DNA of 64,000 nt from assembly GCF_009258225.1 (NCBI RefSeq), contig NZ_CP043617.1, positions 434,001 through 498,000 on the forward strand, in the 5' to 3' direction. Shown here one piece after another: positions 1-9,127 of the stretch. The notes below the pieces were generated by a model. It saw only the letters and a program-made list of their open reading frames with translations. It did not search any database and had not been told where the DNA came from. Within the stretch, counting starts at the first letter, position 1. The number at the start of each line of letters is the position of its first letter. Origin of the DNA: Sulfurimonas lithotrophica. GTDB taxonomy: Bacteria > Campylobacterota > Campylobacteria > Campylobacterales > Sulfurimonadaceae. The translations under genes were made by a program, and so were the position numbers.

Positions 1-1
1 T

Positions 2-436
2 CACTCTGTATCTGTGCAAAACGACAGGTTTGATATAAAGATACCCGCAGGCGTAAAAAGCGGTGAGAAGATGCGTGTAAAAGGAAAAGGGCATTCTCAG
101 GGTGGGCGTAAAGGTGATTTATTTTTAAAAATAAACGTAGCTCCCAATCCAGAGTATGTCAGAGACGGCGATGATTTAATCAAGACTTTCGACGTACCTT
201 TAAAGGCCGCACTTTTTGGAGACAAAGTATCAATTCAGACTTTGGAGAAAGAGATTAAACTTAAAGTACCTCAAAATACTAAAAACGGACAAAGCTTCCG
301 TGTAAAAGAGATGGGTGCAATGAATAGAAAAACAAATACCCGCGGTAACTTGTATTTAAAAGCAAACATAGTACTTCCAAATGTTGATAACTTGGATGCT
401 GATTTGGTTAAAGAAATGAAAGAAAAACTTCCATAG
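2..436 (+). CDS. cbpA: CbpA/DnaJ-type co-chaperone, C-terminal part (5' truncated by window edge)
   Basis: This is the C-terminal substrate-binding part of an Hsp40 co-chaperone that hands unfolded clients to DnaK. The frame is open to the left edge, so the J domain and the true start lie outside. What is visible matches the two beta-sandwich modules of the DnaJ C-terminal domain: IKIPAGVKSGEKMRVKGKG, then GDLFLKINV, and later LKVPQNTKNGQSFRVKEMG and GNLYLKANI. No CxxCxGxG zinc repeats are seen, which favours CbpA over DnaJ, although they could lie upstream. It is followed 9 bp later by hspR, the heat-shock operon order known from Helicobacter and Campylobacter relatives. Confidence 0.9.
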   Translation, partial: HSVSVQNDRFDIKIPAGVKSGEKMRVKGKGHSQGGRKGDLFLKINVAPNPEYVRDGDDLIKTFDVPLKAALFGDKVSIQTLEKEIKLKVPQNTKNGQSFRVKEMGAMNRKTNTRGNLYLKANIVLPNVDNLDADLVKEMKEKLP

Positions 437-445
437 GAGTAAGAT

Positions 446-823
446 ATGATACATCAATACGACGAACCGGTTTACTTAATTAGTGTTGTAGCGAAGATAT
501 TAGATATACATCCTCAAACTCTCAGGCAATACGAGAGGGAGAACTTAATTTGTCCTTCCCGTTCAGGTGGGCGTATAAGGATGTATTCTCAAAGAGATAT
601 TGATAAGATAAAATTGATTTTAAGACTTACACGTGAATTAGGTGTTAATTTAGCAGGTGTTGATATTATACTTAGACTTAAAGATAATGTTGATGATATG
701 GAGACTGAAATAGCACAGTTAAGACATGAACTGCAAAAGTCGAGAAATGCACACTCCGTATCACCCGATAAAGCACTTGTTACGAAAAAATCTATTTATG
801 AGATGATAATCTTTGAAGACTAG
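446..823 (+). CDS. hspR: MerR-family heat-shock repressor HspR
   Basis: A 125-residue DNA-binding repressor of chaperone genes. The MerR-type winged helix-turn-helix lies at about residues 9-75, with the signature HPQTLRQYERENLICPSRS followed by RIRMYSQRDIDKI. The rest is a predicted helical stretch ending near residue 105. No effector-binding domain or cysteines of the metal-sensing MerR type are present, which fits HspR. The gene is preceded by a GGAG-like site (ataggagtaag) and lies directly behind cbpA, so it is probably autoregulated through an operon promoter outside the window. Its stop codon directly abuts the stop codon of the convergent next gene. Confidence 0.92.
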   Translation: MIHQYDEPVYLISVVAKILDIHPQTLRQYERENLICPSRSGGRIRMYSQRDIDKIKLILRLTRELGVNLAGVDIILRLKDNVDDMETEIAQLRHELQKSRNAHSVSPDKALVTKKSIYEMIIFED

Positions 824-1393
824 CTACTTCTTTCTCACAACTATAGATTGTTTCCTCATTCTGTAGAGCTCGTTTGGCTCATTATCAAACTCGTCATACT
901 CTAAAACTTCAAAACCTTCATCAAAAAAAGTTTTTAATTCATCTGCTTGGAGTAAAAAGTCAGGATTAGAATCCGGTTTTGTATTTGATGGGTGATGCAT
1001 ATATGTCTCAATAATCATAAAACCGTTTTTGTTTAGCGCATCTGATAGTTTTTTGATTGCAGTTCTGTCCAAATAGTTACATTTTACAATTAAATCATAT
1101 TTTTTTTGAGCTTCAAAGTTATCTAAATCTATCTGTTTTGTAGTTATATTTTTAATTTTGTTAGCAGATAAATTTTCTAAGGCTACCTCAGATATATCGT
1201 ATGCATCTACGTTAAATCCCAAACTTGCCAAATATATAGAGTTTCTTCCGTTACCCGATGCAAAGTCAAGTGCCTGCGTACCGTTGAAATAATTTGAGAA
1301 TTTTACAAGCTTTTGACTTGGCTTTCTTTTTTGTAATAACTTGGGAGTATCTAAGTATTTTTTATCCCATTTTGCTTTATCTTTTAAAGACAT
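824..1393 (-). CDS. SAM-dependent class I methyltransferase (TehB-like)
   Basis: A 189-residue soluble methyltransferase. Motif I, the SAM-binding loop, is ALDFASGNGRNSIYLASLG near residues 42-60, followed by an acidic strand end (VDAYDIS) and a motif IV-like segment (YDLIVKCNYLD). The length and the GRNSIYLA pattern resemble TehB-like methyltransferases; the substrate cannot be told. It is transcribed with murA just upstream on the same strand (3-bp gap), so the two are likely co-transcribed. It converges on hspR with no space between the stop codons. Confidence 0.8.
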   Translation of the reverse strand: MSLKDKAKWDKKYLDTPKLLQKRKPSQKLVKFSNYFNGTQALDFASGNGRNSIYLASLGFNVDAYDISEVALENLSANKIKNITTKQIDLDNFEAQKKYDLIVKCNYLDRTAIKKLSDALNKNGFMIIETYMHHPSNTKPDSNPDFLLQADELKTFFDEGFEVLEYDEFDNEPNELYRMRKQSIVVRKK

Positions 1394-1396
1394 ATA

Positions 1397-2659
1397 TTAC
1401 TCTTTTAAACGTTTTATATCTACACCGACATCTTGAAGTTTTTTCTCTAAAGATTCGTATCCGCGGTCTAAGTGGTAAATACGGTGAACGTTTGTAGTAC
1501 CCTTAGCTATCATACCGGCTAAAACTAATGCACTAGAAGCTCTTAAATCGGTCGCCATAACATCAGCACCGCTAAGCTTACTTTTACCTTTTATGGTGGC
1601 TGTATGACCGTTTAAGGTTATATCTGCACCCATACGTTGCAATTCACTGACATGCATAAAACGATTTTCAAATAATCTTTCTTCAATTATAGAAACCCCG
1701 TTTGCTTGCGTAGCCAAGGCTAAAAACTGGGCTTGCATATCTGTGGGAAATGCAGGATATTCTTGAGTTACTATTTTTGTCGGTTTGATCTCTTTTGCAG
1801 GAGTTATTGTTATAGTCGTATCAGTAGTTTTAATACCAAATCCCATCTCCTCAAACTTCGATAAAACAGCACCCAGATGCTTAGGTTCTGCGTTTGTAAT
1901 AGTAAGTTCTTTATTTAAAATAGCTCCTGCACAAAGATATGTACCTGCTTCGATTCTATCGGGAATAACTGAAAAGTCAACCATATCTATAAGTTCTCCG
2001 CCGTTACCGTGTATTTTTAATACAGCCGTACCGATTCCTTCAATCTCTATACCGCTTTGGTTAAGGATTTCACAGAGTTGGACAACCTCAGGTTCACGTG
2101 CCGCATTTGTTATAGTCGTAGTGCCGTGTGCTAAAGCCGCAGCCATTACAATATTAGCCGTACCAGTTACGGTAATTTTGTCAAAAATAATTTCACAAGC
2201 TTTAAGACCCTCTTTAGCCCTTGCTTCTATATAACCGCTTTTAATCTCTATTTTCGCACCCATTTGTTCTAATGCTTTTAGATGCAAGTCAACAGGTCTT
2301 TGACCTATAGCACAACCACCCGGAAGTGAAACTTCACAGTGCCCGAATCTGGCTAATATTGGACCAAGTACAAGTATCGATGCCCTCATAGTTTTTACAA
2401 TATCATAGGTTGCTTTTGTTTGAGTTAGTTTTGAAGTGTCTATCTCAACACTGTGTAAGCCTTTCTTACATTTTGCACCTAGGTTTGAGAGTAGCATTAA
2501 AAGAGTATTTATATCGGCTACGTTTGGCAGGTTGCTTATGTTAACATTGTTTTTAGCTAAGATGGTTGATGCTATAAGAGGTAGTGCTGCATTTTTAGCA
2601 CCAGATATTTTTATTTTTCCGTTGATTGCAGATGAGCTTTGCAGTTGTAAATAATCCAT
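1397..2659 (-). CDS. murA: UDP-N-acetylglucosamine 1-carboxyvinyltransferase
   Basis: First committed step of peptidoglycan synthesis: transfers enolpyruvate from PEP to UDP-GlcNAc in the cytoplasm. The 420 residues match the usual MurA length. Visible landmarks are the substrate lysine in SGAKNAALP (Lys22) and the active-site loop [14 protein letters not shown] with Cys116, equivalent to E. coli Cys115. Having Cys rather than Asp there predicts fosfomycin sensitivity. The repeated inside-out alpha/beta barrel pattern is evident (for example [33 protein letters not shown]). An AAGAGA-like ribosome site precedes the start, and a TATAAT-like box lies further upstream at about 2690 on this strand. 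Confidence 0.97.
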   Translation of the reverse strand: MDYLQLQSSSAINGKIKISGAKNAALPLIASTILAKNNVNISNLPNVADINTLLMLLSNLGAKCKKGLHSVEIDTSKLTQTKATYDIVKTMRASILVLGPILARFGHCEVSLPGGCAIGQRPVDLHLKALEQMGAKIEIKSGYIEARAKEGLKACEIIFDKITVTGTANIVMAAALAHGTTTITNAAREPEVVQLCEILNQSGIEIEGIGTAVLKIHGNGGELIDMVDFSVIPDRIEAGTYLCAGAILNKELTITNAEPKHLGAVLSKFEEMGFGIKTTDTTITITPAKEIKPTKIVTQEYPAFPTDMQAQFLALATQANGVSIIEERLFENRFMHVSELQRMGADITLNGHTATIKGKSKLSGADVMATDLRASSALVLAGMIAKGTTNVHRIYHLDRGYESLEKKLQDVGVDIKRLKE

Positions 2660-2697
2660 TGTTCTCTTTTACGTTAAATAATTGTTGAGATTATATC

Positions 2698-5070
2698 TTA
2701 ATTAGTGTTATACGTTTTTAAAAAGTTTATAAACTCATCTTTTGCTATAGGTTTTGAGTAATAATAACCTTGCAGTTCGTCACAGTTCATATCCGTCAAT
2801 ATATCTGCATGTTCTAAAGTTTCTACACCTTCGGCTACAGTTGTAAAGTTTAAAGTATGTGCCATATTTATAATAGTGTTTACTATACTTTTATCATCAT
2901 TGTCTATCGTCATATCCAATACAAAACTTTTATCTATTTTTAATGTGTTGATAGGAAATTGTTTTAGATAAGAAAGTGACGAATAACCTGTACCAAAATC
3001 ATCAATCGCTATAGAGACGCCTGTCTGTTTTAACTGATGCAATACTTCTAATGTTTTAGAGATATTTTGCATAGAGATGCTCTCGGTTATTTCAAATTCC
3101 AACTGCGAAGGATGCACATCATATTTTTCTATAGCTTTTTGGATTGTTCCAATCAAAGAGTTATCCGTGAACTGTTTTGCAGAGAGGTTTATAGCAACTT
3201 TTATAGTCCCGTATCCTTTTGAATTAAATTCACTGAGGTCTTTGATTGTTTTTTCAATGATTTTATTCCCGATAGGTATGATAAGCGCACTCTCTTCGGC
3301 AATATCTATAAATTCATCAGGATATATAATACCTTTTTTGGGATGCTTCCAGCGTACCAATGCTTCACAGCCGGAGACAAAACCGTCTTGTGCTTTTATT
3401 TTTGGTTGATAAAAAATCTCAAAAGCTTTTTCATCATCAAGGGCTATTCTTAAATCTTTTTCTACCTTAACAAAGTTTTTTATTTTTGCATACATTTTAT
3501 TATTAAAAACTTTATAATTATTTTTATCGGCCTTTTTGGCTTCATACATTGCAGTGTCTGCATTTCGTATGAGCTTATCAATATCAAGTGCACTGTCTGG
3601 ATATATGGCTATTCCTATGCTCGTACTAATTAAGAGTCTATGAAAGTCTATCTCATGTTCCCCTTGTAAGGAATCAAATATCTTTTTTGCTATTTTTTGG
3701 GCATCTTCTTCAGATTGTATATCTGTTAAAAGTATGGTAAATTCATCACCGCCTACTCTGGAAATCGTATCGTTTTCTCTCAGTATAGAGCTTAATAGTT
3801 TTGCTACATGAATTAAAAGCTTATCGCCTACTGAATGACCGAGTGTATCGTTTACTATTTTAAAGTTATCCAAATCTAAAAACATAATAGCTATTTTATT
3901 TTTATGTCTTTTGGCATTTGATATAGCAGATTTTACTCTGTCTTTAAATAAAATTCTGTTTGGCAAATTGGTTAAAGAATCATAATAGGCAAGACGTTCA
4001 ATCATCTGTTCGTTATGCGTATCTTTTGTTATATCTACCGTAACGGCGGTAAGTTTGATATCTCCGGATGATTTTTTTCTTACTTTACCTTTAGTTCTCA
4101 CATAAGCAATTTTGTTATTGTGTAGTTGTATTCTGTATTTGATATTAAACACGGAACCTTTTTCGATAGCATTGTTTATGGTATTTAAAACATCATTTAA
4201 ATCATCTTTATATGTTAAGTTTAAAAAACTGCTAAATGTCAGATTAGATTTTTTTTTGATACCTAAAATTCTATAAATCTCATCACTTAAATTTAGTTTG
4301 TTTGTAGTTACATCGTATTCCCATGAGCCTACACTTGCAATACGTTGAGCATCATTAAGGTGTTGTTGTTTTTTTGAAAGCTCTTGTGTTAAAGCCGAAG
4401 AGTGTTCAATATAAGATATTAGATTCTCCACCATAATATTTGCCGATTTGATGATTGAGCCTATTTCATCTTGTGAAGTTGCTTTTACATTTAGTTTTTT
4501 CGGTTCATACGGGTTAAATTCATTCATCGAATGTGCAAGTTTTGAAAGAGGTTTTAAAGATTTTAATAAAAAGATACTAATCAATACTAATGATACTATA
4601 AAAATAAAACCGCCGATAACTGCCATTTGATAAAATTTTTGCATCTGAATATAATATGATTCACTTGAATAAAGAAGAGTTAGCTTTCCTATAATGTTTG
4701 AGGTTGAAGGATCAATCAAGTTTACTTCAGATGAGAACTTACTAAAGTCGGTACTTATCTTTTTATGTTGCTTGTAGATAGAATCTTGTTTAAGTTTATC
4801 AGATTCGATTTTTATAAGTAAAACATTTTTGTTTTTAAGCTGTTCTTTACATATCTCATCGATTGAATCGTTAAAACCGTAACTCAGATTTAAAGATATT
4901 TGAGGGGAGATACTCCTTAAAACAATATCTATCTTCTCGTGGATAACATCTTCATAGTTTTTAGAAAATGTATTTTTAGCTATTGTATATCCAAGTGTTA
5001 TAAATATGGTTGAAGTTAAAATCAGTAAAGATACCGTTTTAAAACTCAGGGAATTTAGCTTAAACCTCAT
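2698..5070 (-). CDS. Membrane GGDEF-EAL protein with periplasmic sensor, HAMP and PAS domains
   Basis: A 790-residue cyclic-di-GMP enzyme. Order: membrane helix (about 8-30), periplasmic domain (30-145), second helix (148-172), HAMP-like linker, PAS domain (about 240-350), GGDEF (about 355-515), EAL (about 530-785). The GGDEF motif is intact (RVGGDEF) with an inhibitory site REND exactly five residues before it. The EAL domain keeps EALVRW, NLSAKQF, EITES, DDFGTGYSS, LKIDKSF and VAEGVET. Both synthesis and hydrolysis therefore look possible. It is the last gene of a three-gene operon (TonB receptor, YfiR-like, this), with a 2-bp gap to its neighbour. The layout parallels YfiN control by a periplasmic YfiR. 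Confidence 0.93.
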   Translation of the reverse strand: MRFKLNSLSFKTVSLLILTSTIFITLGYTIAKNTFSKNYEDVIHEKIDIVLRSISPQISLNLSYGFNDSIDEICKEQLKNKNVLLIKIESDKLKQDSIYKQHKKISTDFSKFSSEVNLIDPSTSNIIGKLTLLYSSESYYIQMQKFYQMAVIGGFIFIVSLVLISIFLLKSLKPLSKLAHSMNEFNPYEPKKLNVKATSQDEIGSIIKSANIMVENLISYIEHSSALTQELSKKQQHLNDAQRIASVGSWEYDVTTNKLNLSDEIYRILGIKKKSNLTFSSFLNLTYKDDLNDVLNTINNAIEKGSVFNIKYRIQLHNNKIAYVRTKGKVRKKSSGDIKLTAVTVDITKDTHNEQMIERLAYYDSLTNLPNRILFKDRVKSAISNAKRHKNKIAIMFLDLDNFKIVNDTLGHSVGDKLLIHVAKLLSSILRENDTISRVGGDEFTILLTDIQSEEDAQKIAKKIFDSLQGEHEIDFHRLLISTSIGIAIYPDSALDIDKLIRNADTAMYEAKKADKNNYKVFNNKMYAKIKNFVKVEKDLRIALDDEKAFEIFYQPKIKAQDGFVSGCEALVRWKHPKKGIIYPDEFIDIAEESALIIPIGNKIIEKTIKDLSEFNSKGYGTIKVAINLSAKQFTDNSLIGTIQKAIEKYDVHPSQLEFEITESISMQNISKTLEVLHQLKQTGVSIAIDDFGTGYSSLSYLKQFPINTLKIDKSFVLDMTIDNDDKSIVNTIINMAHTLNFTTVAEGVETLEHADILTDMNCDELQGYYYSKPIAKDEFINFLKTYNTN

Positions 5071-5072
5071 AG

Positions 5073-5612
5073 CTACTTTTTATATACTTTTGATATGCTT
5101 AGAAGTACCGGTTTAAAACTTATTCCTGATCTTTTAACGGCTTTTAAATTAACTATAGGTTTAACCTTTTTACCAACATCTATGGATATCATTGCACCGT
5201 TTTCCAAGTATTCTTTTTCAGATGCAAATGTCACGGCATCGCATTTTCTGTATTCGTTTATTATATTGTTTATATTTTTCTGGGATGATGGAAATATATA
5301 TAAAATATTTGTTGTTTCTTTACACTTTGTAAATGTATCGTAATTTATAAAATCTATTTCTATCTCATATCCGGATATACCGTTTGGATATTTTGATTCT
5401 ATCGCTTTTTTTAAAAACTTCATGTCTTTATAGCTGTTTTTTTCATATGCAATCGTAATATTAATTTTGTTGTTTATAATTTTATATTCAATATTATGTT
5501 CAAGCAACAATACCTTTGGCATAATAGTAGCATGAATATCTAGTAGAGAGTTATCGATTGTTTTTGAAAATAAAAAACTATAAAATAAAAAAATACTTAT
5601 AATAACTTTCAT
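5073..5612 (-). CDS. YfiR-like (DUF4154) periplasmic protein
   Basis: A 179-residue exported protein with an N-terminal signal (MKVIISIFLFYSFLFSKT). Its middle and end follow the YfiR pattern: a strand with ITIAYEKNSY, a segment ILYIFPSSQKNINNII, GAMISIDVGKKVKPIVNLKAV and a terminal SGISFKPVLLSISKVYKK. YfiR binds the periplasmic face of a membrane diguanylate cyclase and holds it inactive. Here the gene overlaps the TonB receptor stop by one base and is followed after 2 bp by the GGDEF-EAL gene, so it most likely couples the two. Family assignment rests on pattern and context, not on alignment. Confidence 0.7.
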   Translation of the reverse strand: MKVIISIFLFYSFLFSKTIDNSLLDIHATIMPKVLLLEHNIEYKIINNKINITIAYEKNSYKDMKFLKKAIESKYPNGISGYEIEIDFINYDTFTKCKETTNILYIFPSSQKNINNIINEYRKCDAVTFASEKEYLENGAMISIDVGKKVKPIVNLKAVKRSGISFKPVLLSISKVYKK

Positions 5613-7444
5613 TAAAATTCCATAGAAGCTTTAATTAATGCTACCCTTGCAGCATCTTTGATAGGATTTGTCTCATTATGAGCACTATCATAATATATTA
5701 TACCAGAATTAAACATATTTTTAACAATGAGTTTGATGTTTATATCTTTATAATTATAAGAGATAGATTGATCGAAAATAGCTTCATTATCCATATCTTT
5801 GGAGTTTGTATATCTTAGAGTAGAACCAAACACTAAACCAATCTTGGAAGTGTAAATTAAAGAAGCTGTTGTTAAAAAGTTTGCTACATAGTCGATTCTA
5901 TGATTATATTTATCTTTAGCATCGCTGTAACTGGATACTAAGCTAAACTCAATATTATGAACAGGATTGTATGATAAATCGAGTTCTACACCATGAATAT
6001 CGAGTTCGGATTCTTGAGAATAAACTCCTGCTATACTTTGAATATAATCTTCTATCAGCATATGATAGGTGTTTAGTGAAATTCTGCCGGAGGATTCATA
6101 TTTATATACAAGACCAAATTCTATGTTTTCGGACACTTCGGCTTTTAAATTCGGATTTGCATTCAGTCCGTATAACTCTGTCCATGAAGGTGCTCTAAAA
6201 GCTTTTGCATATTTTAATTTAAAACTCATATCCTCGTTAGCTCTATATACAAGCCCTAAATCTGGAGAAAAATTGTCTCCAAAATCGGAATAGTCGTCAT
6301 AGCGTAAACCTAAAGAAATGTTTATATTGTTTGTTAAGAGATAATTATTTAAAACATATGCAGAATATATGTCTCTATCTAAATTCGGTAATACGATATT
6401 TGACTCTGTAGGGTGTCCGTACAAGCCTGTTTTTAAACTATTATTATGTTTAAAATTAGCACCTATTAAAAATTCATTTCCTTCTATTGAAGTATTTACT
6501 AATTCAAAGTTGGTATTATATGTCTCTTCTTCAAAATCTGATTTTAAATATATACCTGCATTAGCTTCTATTATTTGAGAGTATTTATTATAATTTAGAG
6601 TGATTTTTAAATCGTTATTGTCTGAAACAGATGAGCTATATTTTAGGTTTGAATAAAAAGCTTGGTTCGTATTATCATAATTATTTTTATTGGTATCTTT
6701 TATATTAAATACTCCATAAGCGTTACCTCTGGTAGAATCTTTTATTCTAGCATTAAATTCAAAGTCGTAAGCTTTAAAGTTTAAACCTGTAGAGTAGTCG
6801 TTAAATCTTTGGTCACTCGAATCTATCTCTTTGTCGTTTTCTTGATAGTAAGCATCTACTGAGAGTTTATAGTTTTCTTTATATATATTAACTCTTGCCC
6901 CGCCTTTGCCGTATTTATAACTACCGCCGCTTAGAAATATCTCATTGTTGTCTGTCGATGAGTCTTGACTAGACTTTGTAATAATATTTATCACACCGCT
7001 AATCGCACCTGAACCATGTAAAACACTGCCCGGACCGCGAAGAACCTCTATTCTTGATATCAGCTCTATAGGAAAATCTAAAAAGTAGTAAAATGAGCCG
7101 CGATAAGCGTTGTTTATTTCAACACCGTCTATCATAAACTTGACTTCGCCTTTTGTTATCGAGCCTCTGAAAATTACGCTTTTTGTTCCGGTTGATTCTT
7201 TTGAGAGTTCTATGCCGGGGATATATCTTAAAGCTTCATAAACATTGTCAACTCCAAGTTTTTGTAGTTTTTTTCCTTGCAATACATTTATTAAAGACGT
7301 AGTTCTGTCTCTGTTTAGTTTAGTTTTTGCAGCTACTTGATTTACTTGATTTAAGCTTTGTAAAAAATCATCTTCTATATTAATTGTTTCATTTGCTAAG
7401 ATTGAGGTAGCTAAAAATGCAATAGCATATTTGAAATAGCGCAT
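5612..7444 (-). CDS. TonB-dependent outer-membrane receptor
   Basis: A 610-residue receptor with a signal peptide (cleavage probably after SILA) and an N-terminal plug domain at about 40-160. Plug landmarks are VYEALRYIPGIELS, SVIFRGS, FMIDGVEINN, RIEVLRGPGSVLHGSGAISGVINIITKSS. The rest alternates as a beta barrel, with the conserved YAKAFRAPSWTELYG box and a terminal KASMEF that ends in Phe, as outer-membrane barrels do. The ligand is unknown; siderophore, vitamin and nucleoside receptors share this form. A strong AGGGGAG site precedes the ATG. It heads the operon with the YfiR-like and GGDEF-EAL genes, which suggests sensing rather than uptake alone. Confidence 0.93.
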   Translation of the reverse strand: MRYFKYAIAFLATSILANETINIEDDFLQSLNQVNQVAAKTKLNRDRTTSLINVLQGKKLQKLGVDNVYEALRYIPGIELSKESTGTKSVIFRGSITKGEVKFMIDGVEINNAYRGSFYYFLDFPIELISRIEVLRGPGSVLHGSGAISGVINIITKSSQDSSTDNNEIFLSGGSYKYGKGGARVNIYKENYKLSVDAYYQENDKEIDSSDQRFNDYSTGLNFKAYDFEFNARIKDSTRGNAYGVFNIKDTNKNNYDNTNQAFYSNLKYSSSVSDNNDLKITLNYNKYSQIIEANAGIYLKSDFEEETYNTNFELVNTSIEGNEFLIGANFKHNNSLKTGLYGHPTESNIVLPNLDRDIYSAYVLNNYLLTNNINISLGLRYDDYSDFGDNFSPDLGLVYRANEDMSFKLKYAKAFRAPSWTELYGLNANPNLKAEVSENIEFGLVYKYESSGRISLNTYHMLIEDYIQSIAGVYSQESELDIHGVELDLSYNPVHNIEFSLVSSYSDAKDKYNHRIDYVANFLTTASLIYTSKIGLVFGSTLRYTNSKDMDNEAIFDQSISYNYKDINIKLIVKNMFNSGIIYYDSAHNETNPIKDAARVALIKASMEF

Positions 7445-7470
7445 AACACTCCCCTTAAATAAATTATGAT

Positions 7471-7486
7471 AATATTGTACATTATT
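7471..7486. promoter_or_regulatory. Imperfect palindrome in divergent promoter region
   Basis: The 63-bp gap between the divergent TonB receptor and the following gene holds AATATTGTACATTATT, an inverted repeat around GTAC with one mismatched pair. AT-rich -10-like boxes lie on both strands. It could be an operator for an iron regulator, but it does not match a full Fur box. Tentative. Confidence 0.3.
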
Positions 7487-7507
7487 AAATATTAATTTAG
7501 GTATAAA

Positions 7508-7942
7508 ATGAATTCAGCCTTAGATAGACTAAAAAATTTAACAAATAAAATTTCATCTTATGAAAAAGTTAGAAAAGATAACCTCTCAGAGCTAAGAATA
7601 TTATTTAAGGATATAGGGATTTGTGAAAAAGTTGATTTATTTGAAGATATATTTGAATTTAAAGCTATTAACCTCTCTGGTGCTTCTCTTTTAGAAGAAA
7701 GTTTAGGTGAGATTAAAAAAGGAAAATATCTTCAAATTTTAGCAATAGCATATGATAAAGAAGCCAGTGTAAAAAGTAAAAATATCTCTTTGGGTTACTA
7801 TGGAAAGAGTGAGAATGTCGATAAAGAACTCAAAGATAAGATAGTGGAATTTATAATTCGTTATAGATTTGAGAAAAGCTTTATGACACTAGAACATTAT
7901 AACGGAATGTTAAGTACATTTAAAAAAAATGAAGATGAATAA
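7508..7942 (+). CDS. Hypothetical cytoplasmic protein
   Basis: A 144-residue protein with no signal peptide and no membrane segment; family not recognised. It is rich in Lys and Glu, and its first 35 residues (LDRLKNLTNKISSYEKVRKDNLSELRILFKDI) look like a coiled coil. A central segment (GEIKKGKYLQILAIAYDKEASVKSK) is mixed strand and helix. It is the first gene of a run on the plus strand that overlaps a small membrane protein and then a DnaQ-type exonuclease, so co-transcription is likely. Start chosen at the only early ATG, with a weak TTAGG site before it. Confidence 0.65.
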   Translation: MNSALDRLKNLTNKISSYEKVRKDNLSELRILFKDIGICEKVDLFEDIFEFKAINLSGASLLEESLGEIKKGKYLQILAIAYDKEASVKSKNISLGYYGKSENVDKELKDKIVEFIIRYRFEKSFMTLEHYNGMLSTFKKNEDE

Positions 7943-8438
7943 GTTTTACTTTTTTTTATGGATGAGGTGGGCTTTACATTTGAGTCTAAACAGCATCTCT
8001 TTAGCTGTTGTAATAACATCGGCAATAACATTTTTGACATATGCAAAACTTGGCTTTGTTGAAATAAACTCTGAAGTGTATAAAGCGCTTTTAGATATAT
8101 TTAAATTTTATTTTTCAATAGTTTTTTCTATATCTTTGTTGTTTATACTTTTTAGAAGTATTAAATATATTTTTAACCGGTGCATCTATGGATATGAACT
8201 AAAACTTTTAAGCTGTGATAAAAAAGATGTCATTGAAGTTATAGGTTATGGCGACTTGGTAAAAGTATGGAGAAAATGGTTTATGCTGTTAATTTGGTTG
8301 GTTGCTGTATGTATGATAGTTACATTTTTTAATTTTTTTAATATATATGCCATATATATTTCAATTTTAATCAGTGGGTATTTCTCTTTTATTATTTTAA
8401 TATCCAGATGCAAAAAAGTGAAAGTGATTAGATGCTGA
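7929..8438 (+). CDS. Small hypothetical membrane protein
   Basis: A 169-residue integral membrane protein of unknown function. Four hydrophobic segments are seen near residues 18-40, 55-75, 113-133 and 135-157, with a charged cytoplasmic-type stretch between the second and third (YELKLLSCDKKDVIEVIGYGDLVKVWRKW). It overlaps the previous gene by 14 bp and the next by 7 bp. A second ATG six bases downstream (7935) is an equally good start; neither has a strong ribosome site, suggesting translational coupling. Confidence 0.6.
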   Translation: MKMNKFYFFLWMRWALHLSLNSISLAVVITSAITFLTYAKLGFVEINSEVYKALLDIFKFYFSIVFSISLLFILFRSIKYIFNRCIYGYELKLLSCDKKDVIEVIGYGDLVKVWRKWFMLLIWLVAVCMIVTFFNFFNIYAIYISILISGYFSFIILISRCKKVKVIRC

Positions 8439-9118
8439 TATTTTTAGACACCGAAACTACAGGACTTGAAAAGTCCGATAAAATAATCTCAATAGCCCTT
8501 ATAGCAGTTGAAGAGGGTGAGACAATCTTCAAAGAAGATTTGGTAAACGAGGGTAAAAAAATCCCTCCAAAAGCATCAAGTATTAATCATATAACAAATG
8601 AGATGATAAAAAGCAAACCTGCCTTGAGAGAAAGTGAAACTTTTAAATTTTTGGAGTTAAATAATCTATATGATACTACATTGATTTCACACAATGCCAA
8701 TTTTGACTTGGAGATGCTAAATACAAATGCAGGTTTTTCATGGCAGGGAAAGATAATAGACACACTGCGTACATCTAAGCATCTGATGAGTGAGTGTGAA
8801 GAGTTTTCTTTGCAGTACTTAAGATATGAGTTAAAACTATATAAAAAAGAAAAAGAAAAAATAATTCCCCATGATGCACTTAGCGATGTCAGAGTTACAA
8901 AGCTGCTGTATGAAACTCTTTTAGAGTTAGCATCTGAAGATGAACTAGAAGATTTGAGTACAAAAAACGTACTTATGCAAAAGTTTGAATTTGGAAAATA
9001 TGCAGGTCGTTATATAGAAGAGATTAGCATGATTGACAGGGGATATTTGGAATGGATGCTAAATAATATTATGGATTTAGATGAAGATTTACGCTATAGT
9101 ATCAAATATTATTTATAG
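8432..9118 (+). CDS. DnaQ-type 3'-5' exonuclease with C-terminal DUF3820-like segment
   Basis: A 228-residue exonuclease of the DEDDh class. Exo I is FLDTETTG (residues 4-11, metal-binding Asp and Glu), Exo II is SHNANFDLEML, and Exo III is HDALSDVRVT with the catalytic His. The C-terminus (FEFGKYAGRYIEEISMIDRGYLEWML) resembles the short DUF3820 module often found after such nuclease domains; its role is unclear. It could act in proofreading, oligoribonucleotide turnover or repair. It is too short and lacks the partners to be called the replicative epsilon subunit with confidence. The start overlaps the end of the membrane protein gene. Confidence 0.85.
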   Translation: MLIFLDTETTGLEKSDKIISIALIAVEEGETIFKEDLVNEGKKIPPKASSINHITNEMIKSKPALRESETFKFLELNNLYDTTLISHNANFDLEMLNTNAGFSWQGKIIDTLRTSKHLMSECEEFSLQYLRYELKLYKKEKEKIIPHDALSDVRVTKLLYETLLELASEDELEDLSTKNVLMQKFEFGKYAGRYIEEISMIDRGYLEWMLNNIMDLDEDLRYSIKYYL

Positions 9119-9127
9119 GAAATATTA

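Noticed and set aside
1785-2654. Plus-strand frames of 149 and 72 codons opposite murA
   Set aside because: MurA is unambiguous on the other strand; these are antisense shadows.
7471-7486. A Fur box controlling the TonB receptor operon
   Set aside because: The palindrome is AT-rich and centred on GTAC; it lacks the GATAAT-type half-sites of a full Fur box. Kept only as a tentative palindrome.
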